Shown here one piece after another: positions 53,753 through 62,677 of a DNA stretch of 64,000 nucleotides (its first letter is position 1; the number at the start of each line of letters is the position of its first letter). The translations under genes and the position numbers were made by a program. Source of the DNA: Calditrichota bacterium (GTDB lineage: Bacteria > Calditrichota > Calditrichia > Calditrichales > J004); NCBI GenBank assembly GCA_013112635.1, contig JABFGF010000003.1, positions 372,001 through 436,000 on the forward strand. Direction: 5' to 3'. The notes under the pieces are model-generated. The model was given only the letters and a program-made list of their open reading frames with translations, made no database searches and had not been told where the DNA came from.

Positions 53753-55957
53753 TTATCTTATTAACATCATCTTTTTAATTAGATTTTTTTTACCAGCCTT
53801 GATTTCATAAATGTAAATTCCGCTGCTTACAGGATCATCATCACTATTTTTTCCATTCCAAATAACTTTATGATTTCCTGCCTGCATCAGGCCATTCTCC
53901 AAAGTTGCCACTTTTTTCCCTTTAATATCATAAACGGTAAGTAGCACTTTTTGAACAGATGGCAAACTATAACGAATTGAAGTTGCCGGATTAAATGGAT
54001 TTGGATAGTTCTGCTTGAGACTAAAAACCTCTGGCAAAATATTTTTCTTATTAGGAATTGCTGTTGCAGTGCTCACCTCGATTGGTATATCCGGTGCTTC
54101 ACCAAACCAATTTGAAGCATCTAGCATAGACCATTTTGTATTGTAGTTCCCTGGCGTATCCGGCGCAGTTATTTTTAGGGTGAAGATTTTTGGCCGACCA
54201 CGGAAAATTCCACCAAATATTGGGATATCATCGTGGTCATCGTTTATCATTTTGTTTTCTGCAATAAAACGTTCACTTTCATCCAAAACGATTTGGCCGA
54301 AGCTAAACCCTGCTCCATTGTTCCAAAATGTGTTTCCTTCATTTCGAATAGTAACCCGAACAGTTGCCATTTCTCCCGGCTTCATTGTATCAGGAAAGGA
54401 ATGGCTGATTATTTTTGAATTGAGATTAGGGAAATCATTAAAAGTAGCTGCTCCCTGCGCTGTTGTTTTTATATACTCATAAGGATCATCTGTTTGGGAC
54501 CAGGTATCTGTATTGGGGTTGTCACTTCCGGGCAGGATAAATGGAGCACCGGTATAACCTGCATAAATGCCGGTTCCTTCATCATACTCATTCCAGCTTT
54601 CAATATAAATACGGTTCACCGATGTATCTACCTGGTTCCATGCCGCCTGGTAGTTCGCTCCACCATCACGCGCCAAAAAATCACCGGGTGTGCGCACGTT
54701 TTGGTCCCAATAACCACCCTTTAGTTGTACTGTTTTGAGATCATTAAAAGAGTTTGCAACAAAATAATCATTAATTTCAAATTGTACAGTTCGTTCATCA
54801 GCAAATGAAAACACAATCGGGCTGACTGCCGTTGTAATCATGTAAATACCGTTATTGAAAACAGGATGTTCTGCTGCAAAAGCATTTTGCAAACGGCTTT
54901 CCAGATCGTTTCGTTCCAGCGATACCACATTGTCCATGTTCAGATGCACATGCCAGGTATCTAATATAATTCGGTTGTCAATTTTTGCCAGATAGTCATC
55001 TGCGTATTTGTCTGTGTTGACGCTAAAGTATTGATTAAAAAAGCGGATATATTGCGCTGCCAGTGAATCCTTCCCGGCGCTGGTTGCCAAATCTATATTT
55101 GGTTTTTCGTGCCAGGTAATCAATGGATCTAAAAATGGTGCAACTTTGGGGACGTCATATCCTTCGGCGCGCATTTCTGCCAGGGCCCGGAAAAGATTTA
55201 TACGGATACTTTCACTTTGTTTCATCAAATGGACCCAAAGAACATCGATATTAGAAGCCATCATTTGTTTGATCTGAGTTTTCCACCAATCAGGTTGTCC
55301 GGTCCAATTTTCACGACCTTCGACAGGTCTCCATGGTCCGTCAAGCTGCCCTGCTGTTGGAACATACCAGTGAAAAACAGAGGTGCTCACAATATGGCTT
55401 GTCATTAAATAAGAAGGAAAACCTGTTAATTGGCTCGGAGAAGGTCCAAGGTATAATGTAGCAGAAATGATATGCATTTGTACATGAGGATTTAAAAATA
55501 GCCGTAAATCAGCACCAAGGTTTTGAGCCTGCCTAAGATCCATGTCTGCCAGCTCGAATATTGCAATTCTTTCGCCCTGTGTATCTTGCAAATCTGCTGC
55601 TGTATGGTTTATGGCAAATTCATAGTCGCTCGAAGCGGAGTTGAATTGAAGCCCAAGGTTTCCTTTGCCAAAATCCCGATAAACAACTTCTACATAAGCA
55701 TCGGAAGATTGTATCGCGACCCCTGCCTGGAAATACATATAAATGGCGTATGTACCCGGAGAACCGGATGATCTAAAAACGGTCTCTCCATCCAGTTCAA
55801 TGGTTTCAAATTCTCCATCAGCTCCGGAAACCGGTGTTAAAGAAAATCCGGTTTGCGCAGAAAGCTTGGGAAAAAGACATAAACAAATCGTGATTATCCA
55901 GATAATAATAGGATTTGATTTTGAATAAGAATAGTTCTTCTTGTTGTTATTTATCAT
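53753..55957 (-). CDS. Secreted DUF5010-like (GH71/GH99-like) protein with sorting domain
   Basis: This 734-residue protein has a signal segment (IIIWIITICLCLFPKLSAQ) and an N-terminal beta-sandwich (residues 40-170). A TIM-barrel-like region of about 300 residues follows (HIVSTSVFHWYVPTAGQ, WWKTQIKQMMASNIDVLWVH, LDTWHVHL, ESWNEYDEGTGI). The barrel resembles DUF5010 and glycoside hydrolase families 71/99, which cleave alpha-linked glucans or mannans. An Ig-like domain (MKPGEMATVRVTIRNEGNTF) and a sorting domain (NYPNPFNPATSIRY, tail KKMMLIR) complete it. Enzyme activity is inferred, not certain. It is part of the secretome cluster. Confidence 0.8.
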   Translation of the reverse strand: MINNNKKNYSYSKSNPIIIWIITICLCLFPKLSAQTGFSLTPVSGADGEFETIELDGETVFRSSGSPGTYAIYMYFQAGVAIQSSDAYVEVVYRDFGKGNLGLQFNSASSDYEFAINHTAADLQDTQGERIAIFELADMDLRQAQNLGADLRLFLNPHVQMHIISATLYLGPSPSQLTGFPSYLMTSHIVSTSVFHWYVPTAGQLDGPWRPVEGRENWTGQPDWWKTQIKQMMASNIDVLWVHLMKQSESIRINLFRALAEMRAEGYDVPKVAPFLDPLITWHEKPNIDLATSAGKDSLAAQYIRFFNQYFSVNTDKYADDYLAKIDNRIILDTWHVHLNMDNVVSLERNDLESRLQNAFAAEHPVFNNGIYMITTAVSPIVFSFADERTVQFEINDYFVANSFNDLKTVQLKGGYWDQNVRTPGDFLARDGGANYQAAWNQVDTSVNRIYIESWNEYDEGTGIYAGYTGAPFILPGSDNPNTDTWSQTDDPYEYIKTTAQGAATFNDFPNLNSKIISHSFPDTMKPGEMATVRVTIRNEGNTFWNNGAGFSFGQIVLDESERFIAENKMINDDHDDIPIFGGIFRGRPKIFTLKITAPDTPGNYNTKWSMLDASNWFGEAPDIPIEVSTATAIPNKKNILPEVFSLKQNYPNPFNPATSIRYSLPSVQKVLLTVYDIKGKKVATLENGLMQAGNHKVIWNGKNSDDDPVSSGIYIYEIKAGKKNLIKKMMLIR

Positions 55958-55979
55958 GGCAGCTTCTTTTTTATGTGAA

Positions 55980-57260
55980 TTATTTTAGCAATAACATCTT
56001 TTTTTGCATAACAACTTTCCCACTTTTGATTTGATAGACATATAGTCCACTTTTGACGGGAATCCCAAAACGATTATTTCCTGCCCATACTATTTTGTGG
56101 CTTCCGGATGTATAAAAACTATTTGCCAAAACTATTACTTCTTTCCCAAGTGAATCATAAACAGTCAATATCACCTTTTCCGACTTTGGGATGTTGAAAG
56201 AAATAGTAGTTGTTGGGTTAAATGGGTTCGGGTAGTTCTGGCCGAGTGAAAAATCTTCTAAAATAAAATCATCATTATCTTTAATACCAACCGGGGCAGA
56301 ATATGTTAGGATGGTTCCATTTGTACCAACTATGAATGCTCTGTTTGCATCAACAAGGTGAACACCCATTAAAAACTCTGTGGTTCCACTGGGCTCTGTA
56401 ATCCAAGTTGCTCCACCATCGTTTGTTCGTAAAATAGTCCCGCTTAGCCCGGTTGCAACTCCGTTATTGGCATCTCCAAAAGAAACATCATTAAGCGCAG
56501 GTATTGCGCTTGGGGTAACATCCGTCCAATTGGCACCGCCATCCGTTGTGCGAAGTATTAAACCCAGTGTAAGTCCGCCACCACCAACTGCAATGCCGTT
56601 GTTTGTACTTGTAAATGCAACAGCATAAAGGGGAAGATCTGTTCCGCTTGTTTGCTGAATCCAGTTTGTCCCGCCATCGGTTGTTCTTAGGATGAGCCCA
56701 TCAGAAGCGCCAACACCTCCTCCAACAGCCGTTCCATTATTTGCATCGCTAAAAAACACATCATTCAAATTGTCTTGAAAAGATACACCTTGGATTGTCC
56801 AGTTATCGCCACCATCAGTTGTACGTAGTATTTTTTCACTGTTGCTTGTTACAATTGTGCCATTGTTTGGATCACTAAACGATAAACCGTAAAGATGGTT
56901 TGTAACACCATCAACAGAGCTGGGTGACCAATTTGTTCCACCATCAGATGTTTTGAAAATTATCCCTTGTCTTCCTATAGCAATCCCATTGCTTGCATCA
57001 CTAAAATAAACATCCTCCATAGATTCATTTGATGATGAACTCGTCTGTTCTACCCAATTTGCCCCGCCATCGGTTGTATGAAAAACGGAATAATTATTGC
57101 CAACCGCTGCTCCATTGTTTGCATCGCTAAAGTAAACCGCTTTTAATGTTTTTGTGGTATTGCTGGTTTGGCTTATCCAATTACTTTGGGCAAAGCTGCT
57201 CTGAAAAGCAAAAATGACTATTGAAAACAAGATTTGGCTGTATTGCTTTTTAAGCTTCAT
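55980..57260 (-). CDS. Secreted YCF48-like seven-blade propeller with sorting domain
   Basis: This 426-residue protein has a signal peptide (ILFSIVIFAFQSSFAQ). Seven repeats of about 45 residues have the pattern VYFSDANNGAAVG then TTDGGANW, as in YCF48/Hcf136 and BNR/sialidase-like propellers. A short linker leads to the sorting domain (NYPNPFNPTTTISF, tail KKMLLLK). In other FCB genomes this type is usually annotated as YCF48-related. In photosynthetic organisms YCF48 assembles photosystem II, but that role does not apply here. GGAGGATTT precedes the ATG. Confidence 0.9.
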   Translation of the reverse strand: MKLKKQYSQILFSIVIFAFQSSFAQSNWISQTSNTTKTLKAVYFSDANNGAAVGNNYSVFHTTDGGANWVEQTSSSSNESMEDVYFSDASNGIAIGRQGIIFKTSDGGTNWSPSSVDGVTNHLYGLSFSDPNNGTIVTSNSEKILRTTDGGDNWTIQGVSFQDNLNDVFFSDANNGTAVGGGVGASDGLILRTTDGGTNWIQQTSGTDLPLYAVAFTSTNNGIAVGGGGLTLGLILRTTDGGANWTDVTPSAIPALNDVSFGDANNGVATGLSGTILRTNDGGATWITEPSGTTEFLMGVHLVDANRAFIVGTNGTILTYSAPVGIKDNDDFILEDFSLGQNYPNPFNPTTTISFNIPKSEKVILTVYDSLGKEVIVLANSFYTSGSHKIVWAGNNRFGIPVKSGLYVYQIKSGKVVMQKKMLLLK

Positions 57261-57305
57261 AAATCCTCCGGTTTGTTAATTGGTTCTATTACAAGCTTAT
57301 TTTCA

Positions 57306-58031
57306 TCAATCTTTTACACACCGAACACTCATACCGGATTGAGGGATTTCATAAAACCTTTTAACCCCGTCGGTGATATAACTTATTTGTCTGTAAATCG
57401 GTGTGTTGTTTTCACTTGATGATGTCCAGAAAAATGCAAACCATGTCAGAAACAAATCTTTATTCTCCTGAAGCCTTATTCCGCCGGGAAGAGCAGTAAA
57501 ACCACTTTCGTTATCTGAGTCAAGTCCCAGACTCCAGTGATCGTTTCCGGTTTCCCTAAGCTTCGGTGCAATCAAACCACGCCACTCAATATTGTCTGCT
57601 TCAGCCTGGTTCATCCCCAATGCCATTTCCAGTTGCTTCCAGTCTTCATCTGTTGCAATATGCCAACCTTCTGGAGCAATATTTTTTACATTGTTAACGG
57701 CATACCAATTGTATAAATTTCCATAGGAATTAGCGTTGCCATTATCATTATCATAAAAACCATATGCACCGCTTGTGTTGCTTGCCCAGCCTAAACTATC
57801 CGTTGGGAATGATATTGCATCTCCATTGCGATAGTGGGAAACTTTCAGGTTTTCTGCCATCCACCATTGATCACCGATTTTTACGGTTTTGTAAGTATTC
57901 CCATCAATATCGGTCACAGTACCGGCCGAATTATTGTTCTGATCATTATCTGATCCTGTTGAATTATCAGAGCAGGAGAAGAATAAAAATATTGAAATTG
58001 AAATAATCAAAACATTGAAAGTTTTATGCAT
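57306..58031 (-). CDS. FISUMP-domain lipoprotein (paralog 1)
   Basis: This 241-residue protein has a lipoprotein signal (LIISISIFLFFSC) followed by a linker rich in Asn/Ser/Asp. The FISUMP domain (Fibrobacter succinogenes major paralogous domain) runs from GTVTDIDGNTYKTVKIGDQW and MAENLKVSHYRNG through GWHIATDEDWKQLE to SGMSVRCVKD. The domain is an exported C-type-lectin-like fold of unknown ligand, expanded in FCB bacteria. The next gene upstream is a paralog with the same architecture, suggesting a local duplication. AAAGAAGACAAAA precedes the ATG. Confidence 0.92.
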   Translation of the reverse strand: MHKTFNVLIISISIFLFFSCSDNSTGSDNDQNNNSAGTVTDIDGNTYKTVKIGDQWWMAENLKVSHYRNGDAISFPTDSLGWASNTSGAYGFYDNDNGNANSYGNLYNWYAVNNVKNIAPEGWHIATDEDWKQLEMALGMNQAEADNIEWRGLIAPKLRETGNDHWSLGLDSDNESGFTALPGGIRLQENKDLFLTWFAFFWTSSSENNTPIYRQISYITDGVKRFYEIPQSGMSVRCVKD

Positions 58032-58084
58032 TTTTGTCTTCTTTCTTTTTGAGTTTCATTTACTATTCATTTTTGTAAAAGATA

Positions 58085-58843
58085 TCAATCCTTAATACAA
58101 CGTACACCAAAGCCATTGTTATTATTATAATAGACACGGCTGATTTCTGTATGGTCCCGGTGTAGACCGCGCGCCCAACCATAAATATCTGATCCGTTAT
58201 TATATACAGAGGATGTCCAAAAATAAGCTTGATGGGCAAGGCCAATAAAATTGGCATTGAGGCTGCTGCGAAACCCATTAGGTTGTGCTGTAAAACCATA
58301 TTCGTTCGTTGCGTTTGCATTTGGAGCGACCCAATGAAGTGTACCAGATTCTTTGATTTTATCACCTTCATTTGTACCGCGCCACTGATTGTCATTTAAC
58401 TCGCTTTCCGGAATACCGAGAAAAACTTCTAATTCTTTCCAATCGTCATCGGTGGCAACACGCCATCCATCCGGTGCAATATTTCGGCTATCCTGTGCGG
58501 CATACCCGTTGTATAATAATCCATACGTTATAATATTTGCGCCATGATGATCATATATTGAGTAACCACCTTCTGTTAAGGTCGTCCATTCATTGTCATC
58601 AGGAACATGCCTGATGGAATCCGCATTTCGATAGCGAGTTACCCTAAGGTTTTCTGTCATCCACCACTGTTTGCCGATCTTTATAGTTTGATATTCGTTG
58701 CCGTCAATATCTGTAACTGTACCCAGCGTTCCTGTTGGCAATCCATCATCATCATCTTCGATTGGGCTGGTTGAGTCATCTGAACATGCCAATATTAAAA
58801 ACATTGAAAAAAGTAAAATAGAAATTAATGAATGCTTTTTCAT
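58085..58843 (-). CDS. FISUMP-domain lipoprotein (paralog 2)
   Basis: This 252-residue protein has signal and lipobox ISILLFSMFLILAC and then an acidic linker (DDSTSPIEDDDDG). The FISUMP core runs LGTVTDIDGNEYQTIKIGKQ, MTENLRVTRYRNA, GWRVATDDDWKELEVFLG, and ends GFGVRCIKD. It is clearly related to the product of 57306-58031 but diverged, so the duplication is not recent. AAGAGGCTC lies nine bases before the ATG. It is divergent from the ECF sigma gene 142 bases away and is therefore a possible target of that sigma factor. Confidence 0.92.
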   Translation of the reverse strand: MKKHSLISILLFSMFLILACSDDSTSPIEDDDDGLPTGTLGTVTDIDGNEYQTIKIGKQWWMTENLRVTRYRNADSIRHVPDDNEWTTLTEGGYSIYDHHGANIITYGLLYNGYAAQDSRNIAPDGWRVATDDDWKELEVFLGIPESELNDNQWRGTNEGDKIKESGTLHWVAPNANATNEYGFTAQPNGFRSSLNANFIGLAHQAYFWTSSVYNNGSDIYGWARGLHRDHTEISRVYYNNNNGFGVRCIKD

Positions 58844-58985
58844 TTTTTGAGCCTCTTTTTTAATAATTGTTTTCGTTTGCTACTATTTGTAAAGGGAAAA
58901 AAGAAATATGAATTGGCTCACAATAAAATATAATTTAGTGATTATCTTGCATTGAAAGAGACGCTAAGGAATAATATTTTAAGCC

Positions 58986-59552
58986 ATGGCCCGGAACCTA
59001 CAAACACAAGTAACCCAATTACTACAACAATTGAATAAAGGGAATGACAAGGCCCTTTCAGAGTTAGCCCCGGTTATTTACCAGGAGCTGAGAAGAATTG
59101 CTTCGGGTTATCTAAAAAAAGAATCTGGTAAGTACACACTTCAAACTACAGATTTGGTTCATGAAGCCTATCTCCGGCTTGTTGATGAAGCTTATCTTTC
59201 CTGGGAAAACCGCGTTCAGTTTTTTGCGATTGCAGCACGGGCAATGCGACAATTCCTGATTGCATATGCCAAAAAACAAAAAGCTATAAAGCGAGGTGGT
59301 ACGCAGATTAATATTACTTTGGATGAAAATGCAGTCTCCAATGAAGAGAAGTCTTTACAAGTTTTGGCTTTGGATGATGCCTTATCACAGTTAGAGGTTT
59401 ACGATGAGCGTTTAGGCCGTATTGTAGAATTGCGTTATTTTGCAGGGTTGACTATTGATGAAACCTCAAAAGCCATGGATATTTCTCCAGCGACTGTGAA
59501 ACGTGAATGGACTACGGCCAAAGCCTGGCTTGCTAGTGAGATGTCTTTTTAG
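58986..59552 (+). CDS. ECF-type RNA polymerase sigma factor
   Basis: This 188-residue protein has sigma region 2 (ELAPVIYQELRRIASGYLKK, QTTDLVHEAYLRLVDE, FFAIAARAMRQFLIAYAKK) and a region 4 helix-turn-helix (FAGLTIDETSKAMDISPATV, KREWTTAKAWL). This is the TIGR02999-type ECF group, which normally lies beside a Ser/Thr kinase-TPR gene. Here the kinase gene follows at 60099, with a GIY-YIG/repeat element between the two. Regulation of the divergent FISUMP gene or the secretome cluster is possible. The ribosome-binding site before ATG is weak (AAGGAA about 17 bases upstream). Confidence 0.9.
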   Translation: MARNLQTQVTQLLQQLNKGNDKALSELAPVIYQELRRIASGYLKKESGKYTLQTTDLVHEAYLRLVDEAYLSWENRVQFFAIAARAMRQFLIAYAKKQKAIKRGGTQINITLDENAVSNEEKSLQVLALDDALSQLEVYDERLGRIVELRYFAGLTIDETSKAMDISPATVKREWTTAKAWLASEMSF

Positions 59553-59573
59553 GGGGAAATAGAAGTGACTCGT

Positions 59574-59657
59574 TGGTTCGTCTCCGCTCACCATGAAGAG
59601 CGGGTTTGATTTTATTAGATATTGTTTTTACTTCATCCTGAGCGAAGACGAAGGATA
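59574..59657. repeat. REP-like hairpin, left copy flanking the GIY-YIG gene
   Basis: The left arm starts TGGTTCGTCTCCGCTCACCA at 59574 and continues TGAAGA. The right arm at 59630-59657 contains CTTCATCCTGAGCGAAGACG followed by AAGGATA. The arms are complementary over 22 bases except for one C-A and a two-base CC/CC mismatch. The middle, about 30 bases, is unrelated to that of the other copy. Confidence 0.85.
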
Positions 59658-59671
59658 TTTGGAAATCAATA

Positions 59672-59989
59672 ATGTCAAATTTATACAAAGCCTGGGTTTA
59701 CATCTTAAAATGCTCGGATAACAGCTACTACACCGGAAAATCCCAAAACATAGATGTCAGAATTGAACAACATAACCAAGGAACATATAAAGGCTATACT
59801 TTTAACCGAAGACCCGTGTCTCTTATGTGGTCCGCAGGATTTAAAACATATAAAGACGCAATTATGTGTGAGCGTCAAATTAAAGGTTGGTCGCGGGCAA
59901 AGAAGGAAGCTTTGATCAATGGCGATATAGATCTATTATGTGAATTATCTGTTTGCAGGAATGAGTCACATTATAAAAACAAAAAATAG
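59672..59989 (+). CDS. Small GIY-YIG endonuclease-fold protein
   Basis: This 105-residue protein has the GIY-YIG core: WVYILKCSDNSYYTGKSQN with the first Tyr motif VYI and second YYTG, then Arg in VRIEQH, and the metal-binding Glu in IMCERQIKGWSR. Such small, single-domain members (UPF0213/YhbQ-like) lack a known target and occur in very variable numbers. The stop codon TAG at 59987-59989 is followed directly by the right repeat, and the left repeat ends 14 bases before the start. GGAAATCAATA precedes the ATG. It separates a sigma-factor gene from its usual kinase partner, so it may be a transferred unit. Confidence 0.88.
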   Translation: MSNLYKAWVYILKCSDNSYYTGKSQNIDVRIEQHNQGTYKGYTFNRRPVSLMWSAGFKTYKDAIMCERQIKGWSRAKKEALINGDIDLLCELSVCRNESHYKNKK

Positions 59990-59990
59990 A

Positions 59991-60073
59991 TGGTTCGTCT
60001 CCGCTCACCATGAAGAACAGTTTTAAATCAAGGCTAGTAATTGCAACTTCATCCTGAGCGAAGACGAAGGATA
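59991..60073. repeat. REP-like hairpin, right copy flanking the GIY-YIG gene
   Basis: The left arm (59991-60016) matches the 59574 copy in all 26 bases, starting TGGTTCGTCTCCGCTC. The right arm (60046-60073) matches in all 28 bases. The same internal mismatches are kept. Only the 29-30 base loop differs between the copies. The two copies are in direct orientation, about 417 bases apart. Confidence 0.85.
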
Positions 60074-60098
60074 ACCTCAATAAAAAATCAGGACAATT

Positions 60099-62609
60099 AT
60101 GACATCTGAACAGTGGCAATTAATAAAAACCCTTTTTCAGGAAATGTTGGACCTTCCGGAAACGGAACGGGAATCGTATTTATCAAAAAATTGTGATGAT
60201 AATGACGTTCGCGAAAAAGTTTCTCAAATGTTATCGGCGCATTCTGAGTCAGAGGATTTTTTAGAAACGCATAGTCTTGAAGTGAACATGTTTTCTGAAT
60301 CTGATGAAAGTGCAGCACGATATATTGGCAGGCAAATTGGTCTTTATAAAATCGAAAAACATATCGGTGAAGGGGGCATGGGAAATGTTTTCCTTGCCGA
60401 ACGTGATGATGATTTTCATAAAAAGGTTGCCCTTAAAATAATTAAACGCGGGATGGACACAGATGCTTTGTTAAAACGGTTCCGGCAGGAAAGGCAAATC
60501 CTTGCAAATTTGGTCCATCCAAATATTGCACGTTTACTGGATGGTGGAAGTACTGAAGATGGATTGCCTTATCTGGTTATGGAGTATATTGAGGGAATGC
60601 CAATTACGGATTATTGCGACAAGGAACATTTTACAATTAACCAACGCCTGAAAATATTTCGAAAAATATGCCAGGCGATTAACTATGCACACCAAAATCT
60701 GGTTGTTCACCGCGATATTAAACCAAACAATATTATTGTTACAAGCGAAGGTGTACCCAAGCTGTTAGATTTTGGAATTGCAAAACTGCTTGATCCTGAC
60801 ACAGGCGAATCACACGAGTTAACAATTGAGGGTTCGCGTATATCAACACCGGAATATGCCAGCCCGGAGCAGATTCAGGGAAAACCAATCAGTACTGCTT
60901 CAGATGTCTATTCACTCGGCATTTTACTGTATAACTTATTAACAGGTTATCGCCCATATCATTTTCTTGATCGCTCTCCAGCTGCAATTGAGAAGGTAGT
61001 TGTAGAGACAATACCTGCTAAACCCAGCTCTGTTTTAAAACAACCATCCATTAATAATCCAACAAAAAATAAAACTGAAAATGTAAACCCCGATGAGCAA
61101 AGTAGGTTACGTAAAACTTCTGTAGAAAAGCTTATTAAGCAATTAAATGGTGACCTGGATAATATTATTTTAAAGTCAATTCAGAAAGAACCGCAACGCC
61201 GCTACTTGTCCATTGAACAATTTTCTGAAGATATTGGAAGATACCAAAATGAACTCCCTGTTTCTGCGCGTAAAGATTCTACCAGTTACCGGGTTGGAAA
61301 ATTTATTAGACGTCACCGTGTTAGCTTTGCGGCAGTAATAATTATTTTTTTAAGTTTGCTCTCCGGGATAGTTGGAATTTCCTGGCAGGCTCAAATAGCC
61401 AAAGAGGAAGAAGTAAAGGCACGGCAGACATTAAAATTTGTCGAAAAAACACTTGCTGCTGCAAATCCGTTAGAATCGGGTAAAGAGTTAACTGTGGAAC
61501 AACTTTTAGATGAAGCAACAAAACGTATTCCAAATGAATTAAATGAACAACCGCAAATTGAATCAGAAATACGATCCATAGTTGGGGAAGCATATCAAAG
61601 CCTTGGACACTACGGAAAAGCCAGGACGCATTTTAAAAAAAATCTTGTGTTATTAGAAAGTTTTTATGGAAGCAAAAACTCGGCAGTTGCAAATGGTTAT
61701 CGTGAACTTGCTGTTGTTGAGCATTACTCCGGAAATTATTCCAGAGCGGATAGTTTATATAGAAAAGCAATTAAATTATACCGGGAGATTGGTGAGGTTA
61801 CGAGTGGAGACTATGCCATTGCTTTAAATGATTTTGGAACAATGGAACTGGATGAAGCGCGTTACGACAGTGCAATTATTGTGTTCGAGGAAAGCTTAAA
61901 ACTAATGCATAGTTTCTTTGGAGAGAATCACTATCAGGTAGGCAGTGTGTATAATAACCTGGCATATGCTTATGATGATTTAGGCGATTATGACAAAGCA
62001 GACAGTATATATGCAAAGGCTCTTTCTGTTTTTAGGCATAATTATGGGGATGAACATCCGGAGATTGCAAACACATTAAATAACTATGCTTTTGTGAAAC
62101 TAAATGTTGGCGATACACTGGCTTCATTGCAACTTCATGAGCAGGCCCTGGCCATGTGGCGTAAACTTGTTGGCGATGATAACCCTGAAGTCGCAACAAC
62201 CCAGCACAATATTGCCGCTGTAACTTTTTATCAAAAGAATTATGCACTTGCAGAAAAAAAAGAACGAGAAGTAGTCAAGATTTTTCAAAAGATTTATGAT
62301 GCAGGCCACCCATACCTTGGCAGCGCTTATTTTATGATGGGCAGGATATTAAATGCGCGGGAAAAATTTATTGAATCTGAAGAGTTCCTCAGAAATTCTT
62401 TAAAAATACGCCAAGCTAAATTGGGGGCAAATCATCCGGCAATTGCCAGTGCTTATTTTGAGTTGGGTAAAAGTTTGTTTGGTCAGAATGATTTAGGAAA
62501 AGCAAAGGAAATGCTTAAGAGTGCCGAACAAATTTACTCAGTCAATGGTGAAGCAGAAAAAGATGCTCTAAAGAAAACACGTGTATTGCTTGAGAAGTTA
62601 AATATATAA
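60099..62609 (+). CDS. Membrane Ser/Thr protein kinase with periplasmic TPR domain
   Basis: This 836-residue protein has an N-terminal helical segment of about 75 residues. The kinase domain (~82-385) has the glycine loop GEGGMGNVF, Lys in VALKII, the catalytic loop HRDIKPNN (Asp206), DFG (Asp224) and the following PEYASPEQ. One transmembrane helix (~408-429, SFAAVIIIFLSLLSGIVGI) leads to about 400 residues of TPR/Kinesin-light-chain-like repeats (VGSVYNNLAYAYDDLGDYDK, ADSIYAKAL). It would sense a periplasmic or protein signal and phosphorylate cytoplasmic partners, likely together with the ECF sigma factor. AGGACAATT precedes the ATG. Confidence 0.93.
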   Translation: MTSEQWQLIKTLFQEMLDLPETERESYLSKNCDDNDVREKVSQMLSAHSESEDFLETHSLEVNMFSESDESAARYIGRQIGLYKIEKHIGEGGMGNVFLAERDDDFHKKVALKIIKRGMDTDALLKRFRQERQILANLVHPNIARLLDGGSTEDGLPYLVMEYIEGMPITDYCDKEHFTINQRLKIFRKICQAINYAHQNLVVHRDIKPNNIIVTSEGVPKLLDFGIAKLLDPDTGESHELTIEGSRISTPEYASPEQIQGKPISTASDVYSLGILLYNLLTGYRPYHFLDRSPAAIEKVVVETIPAKPSSVLKQPSINNPTKNKTENVNPDEQSRLRKTSVEKLIKQLNGDLDNIILKSIQKEPQRRYLSIEQFSEDIGRYQNELPVSARKDSTSYRVGKFIRRHRVSFAAVIIIFLSLLSGIVGISWQAQIAKEEEVKARQTLKFVEKTLAAANPLESGKELTVEQLLDEATKRIPNELNEQPQIESEIRSIVGEAYQSLGHYGKARTHFKKNLVLLESFYGSKNSAVANGYRELAVVEHYSGNYSRADSLYRKAIKLYREIGEVTSGDYAIALNDFGTMELDEARYDSAIIVFEESLKLMHSFFGENHYQVGSVYNNLAYAYDDLGDYDKADSIYAKALSVFRHNYGDEHPEIANTLNNYAFVKLNVGDTLASLQLHEQALAMWRKLVGDDNPEVATTQHNIAAVTFYQKNYALAEKKEREVVKIFQKIYDAGHPYLGSAYFMMGRILNAREKFIESEEFLRNSLKIRQAKLGANHPAIASAYFELGKSLFGQNDLGKAKEMLKSAEQIYSVNGEAEKDALKKTRVLLEKLNI

Positions 62610-62677
62610 ATACATATTTTAATTTCCCGGATTTATATGCTGAATTTATAACATTCATAAAGATTGGTAGAAATGAG

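Noticed and set aside
58844-58985. tRNA or riboswitch between FISUMP and sigma genes
   Set aside because: No cloverleaf, T-loop or conserved aptamer sequence is seen; the gap is AT-rich.
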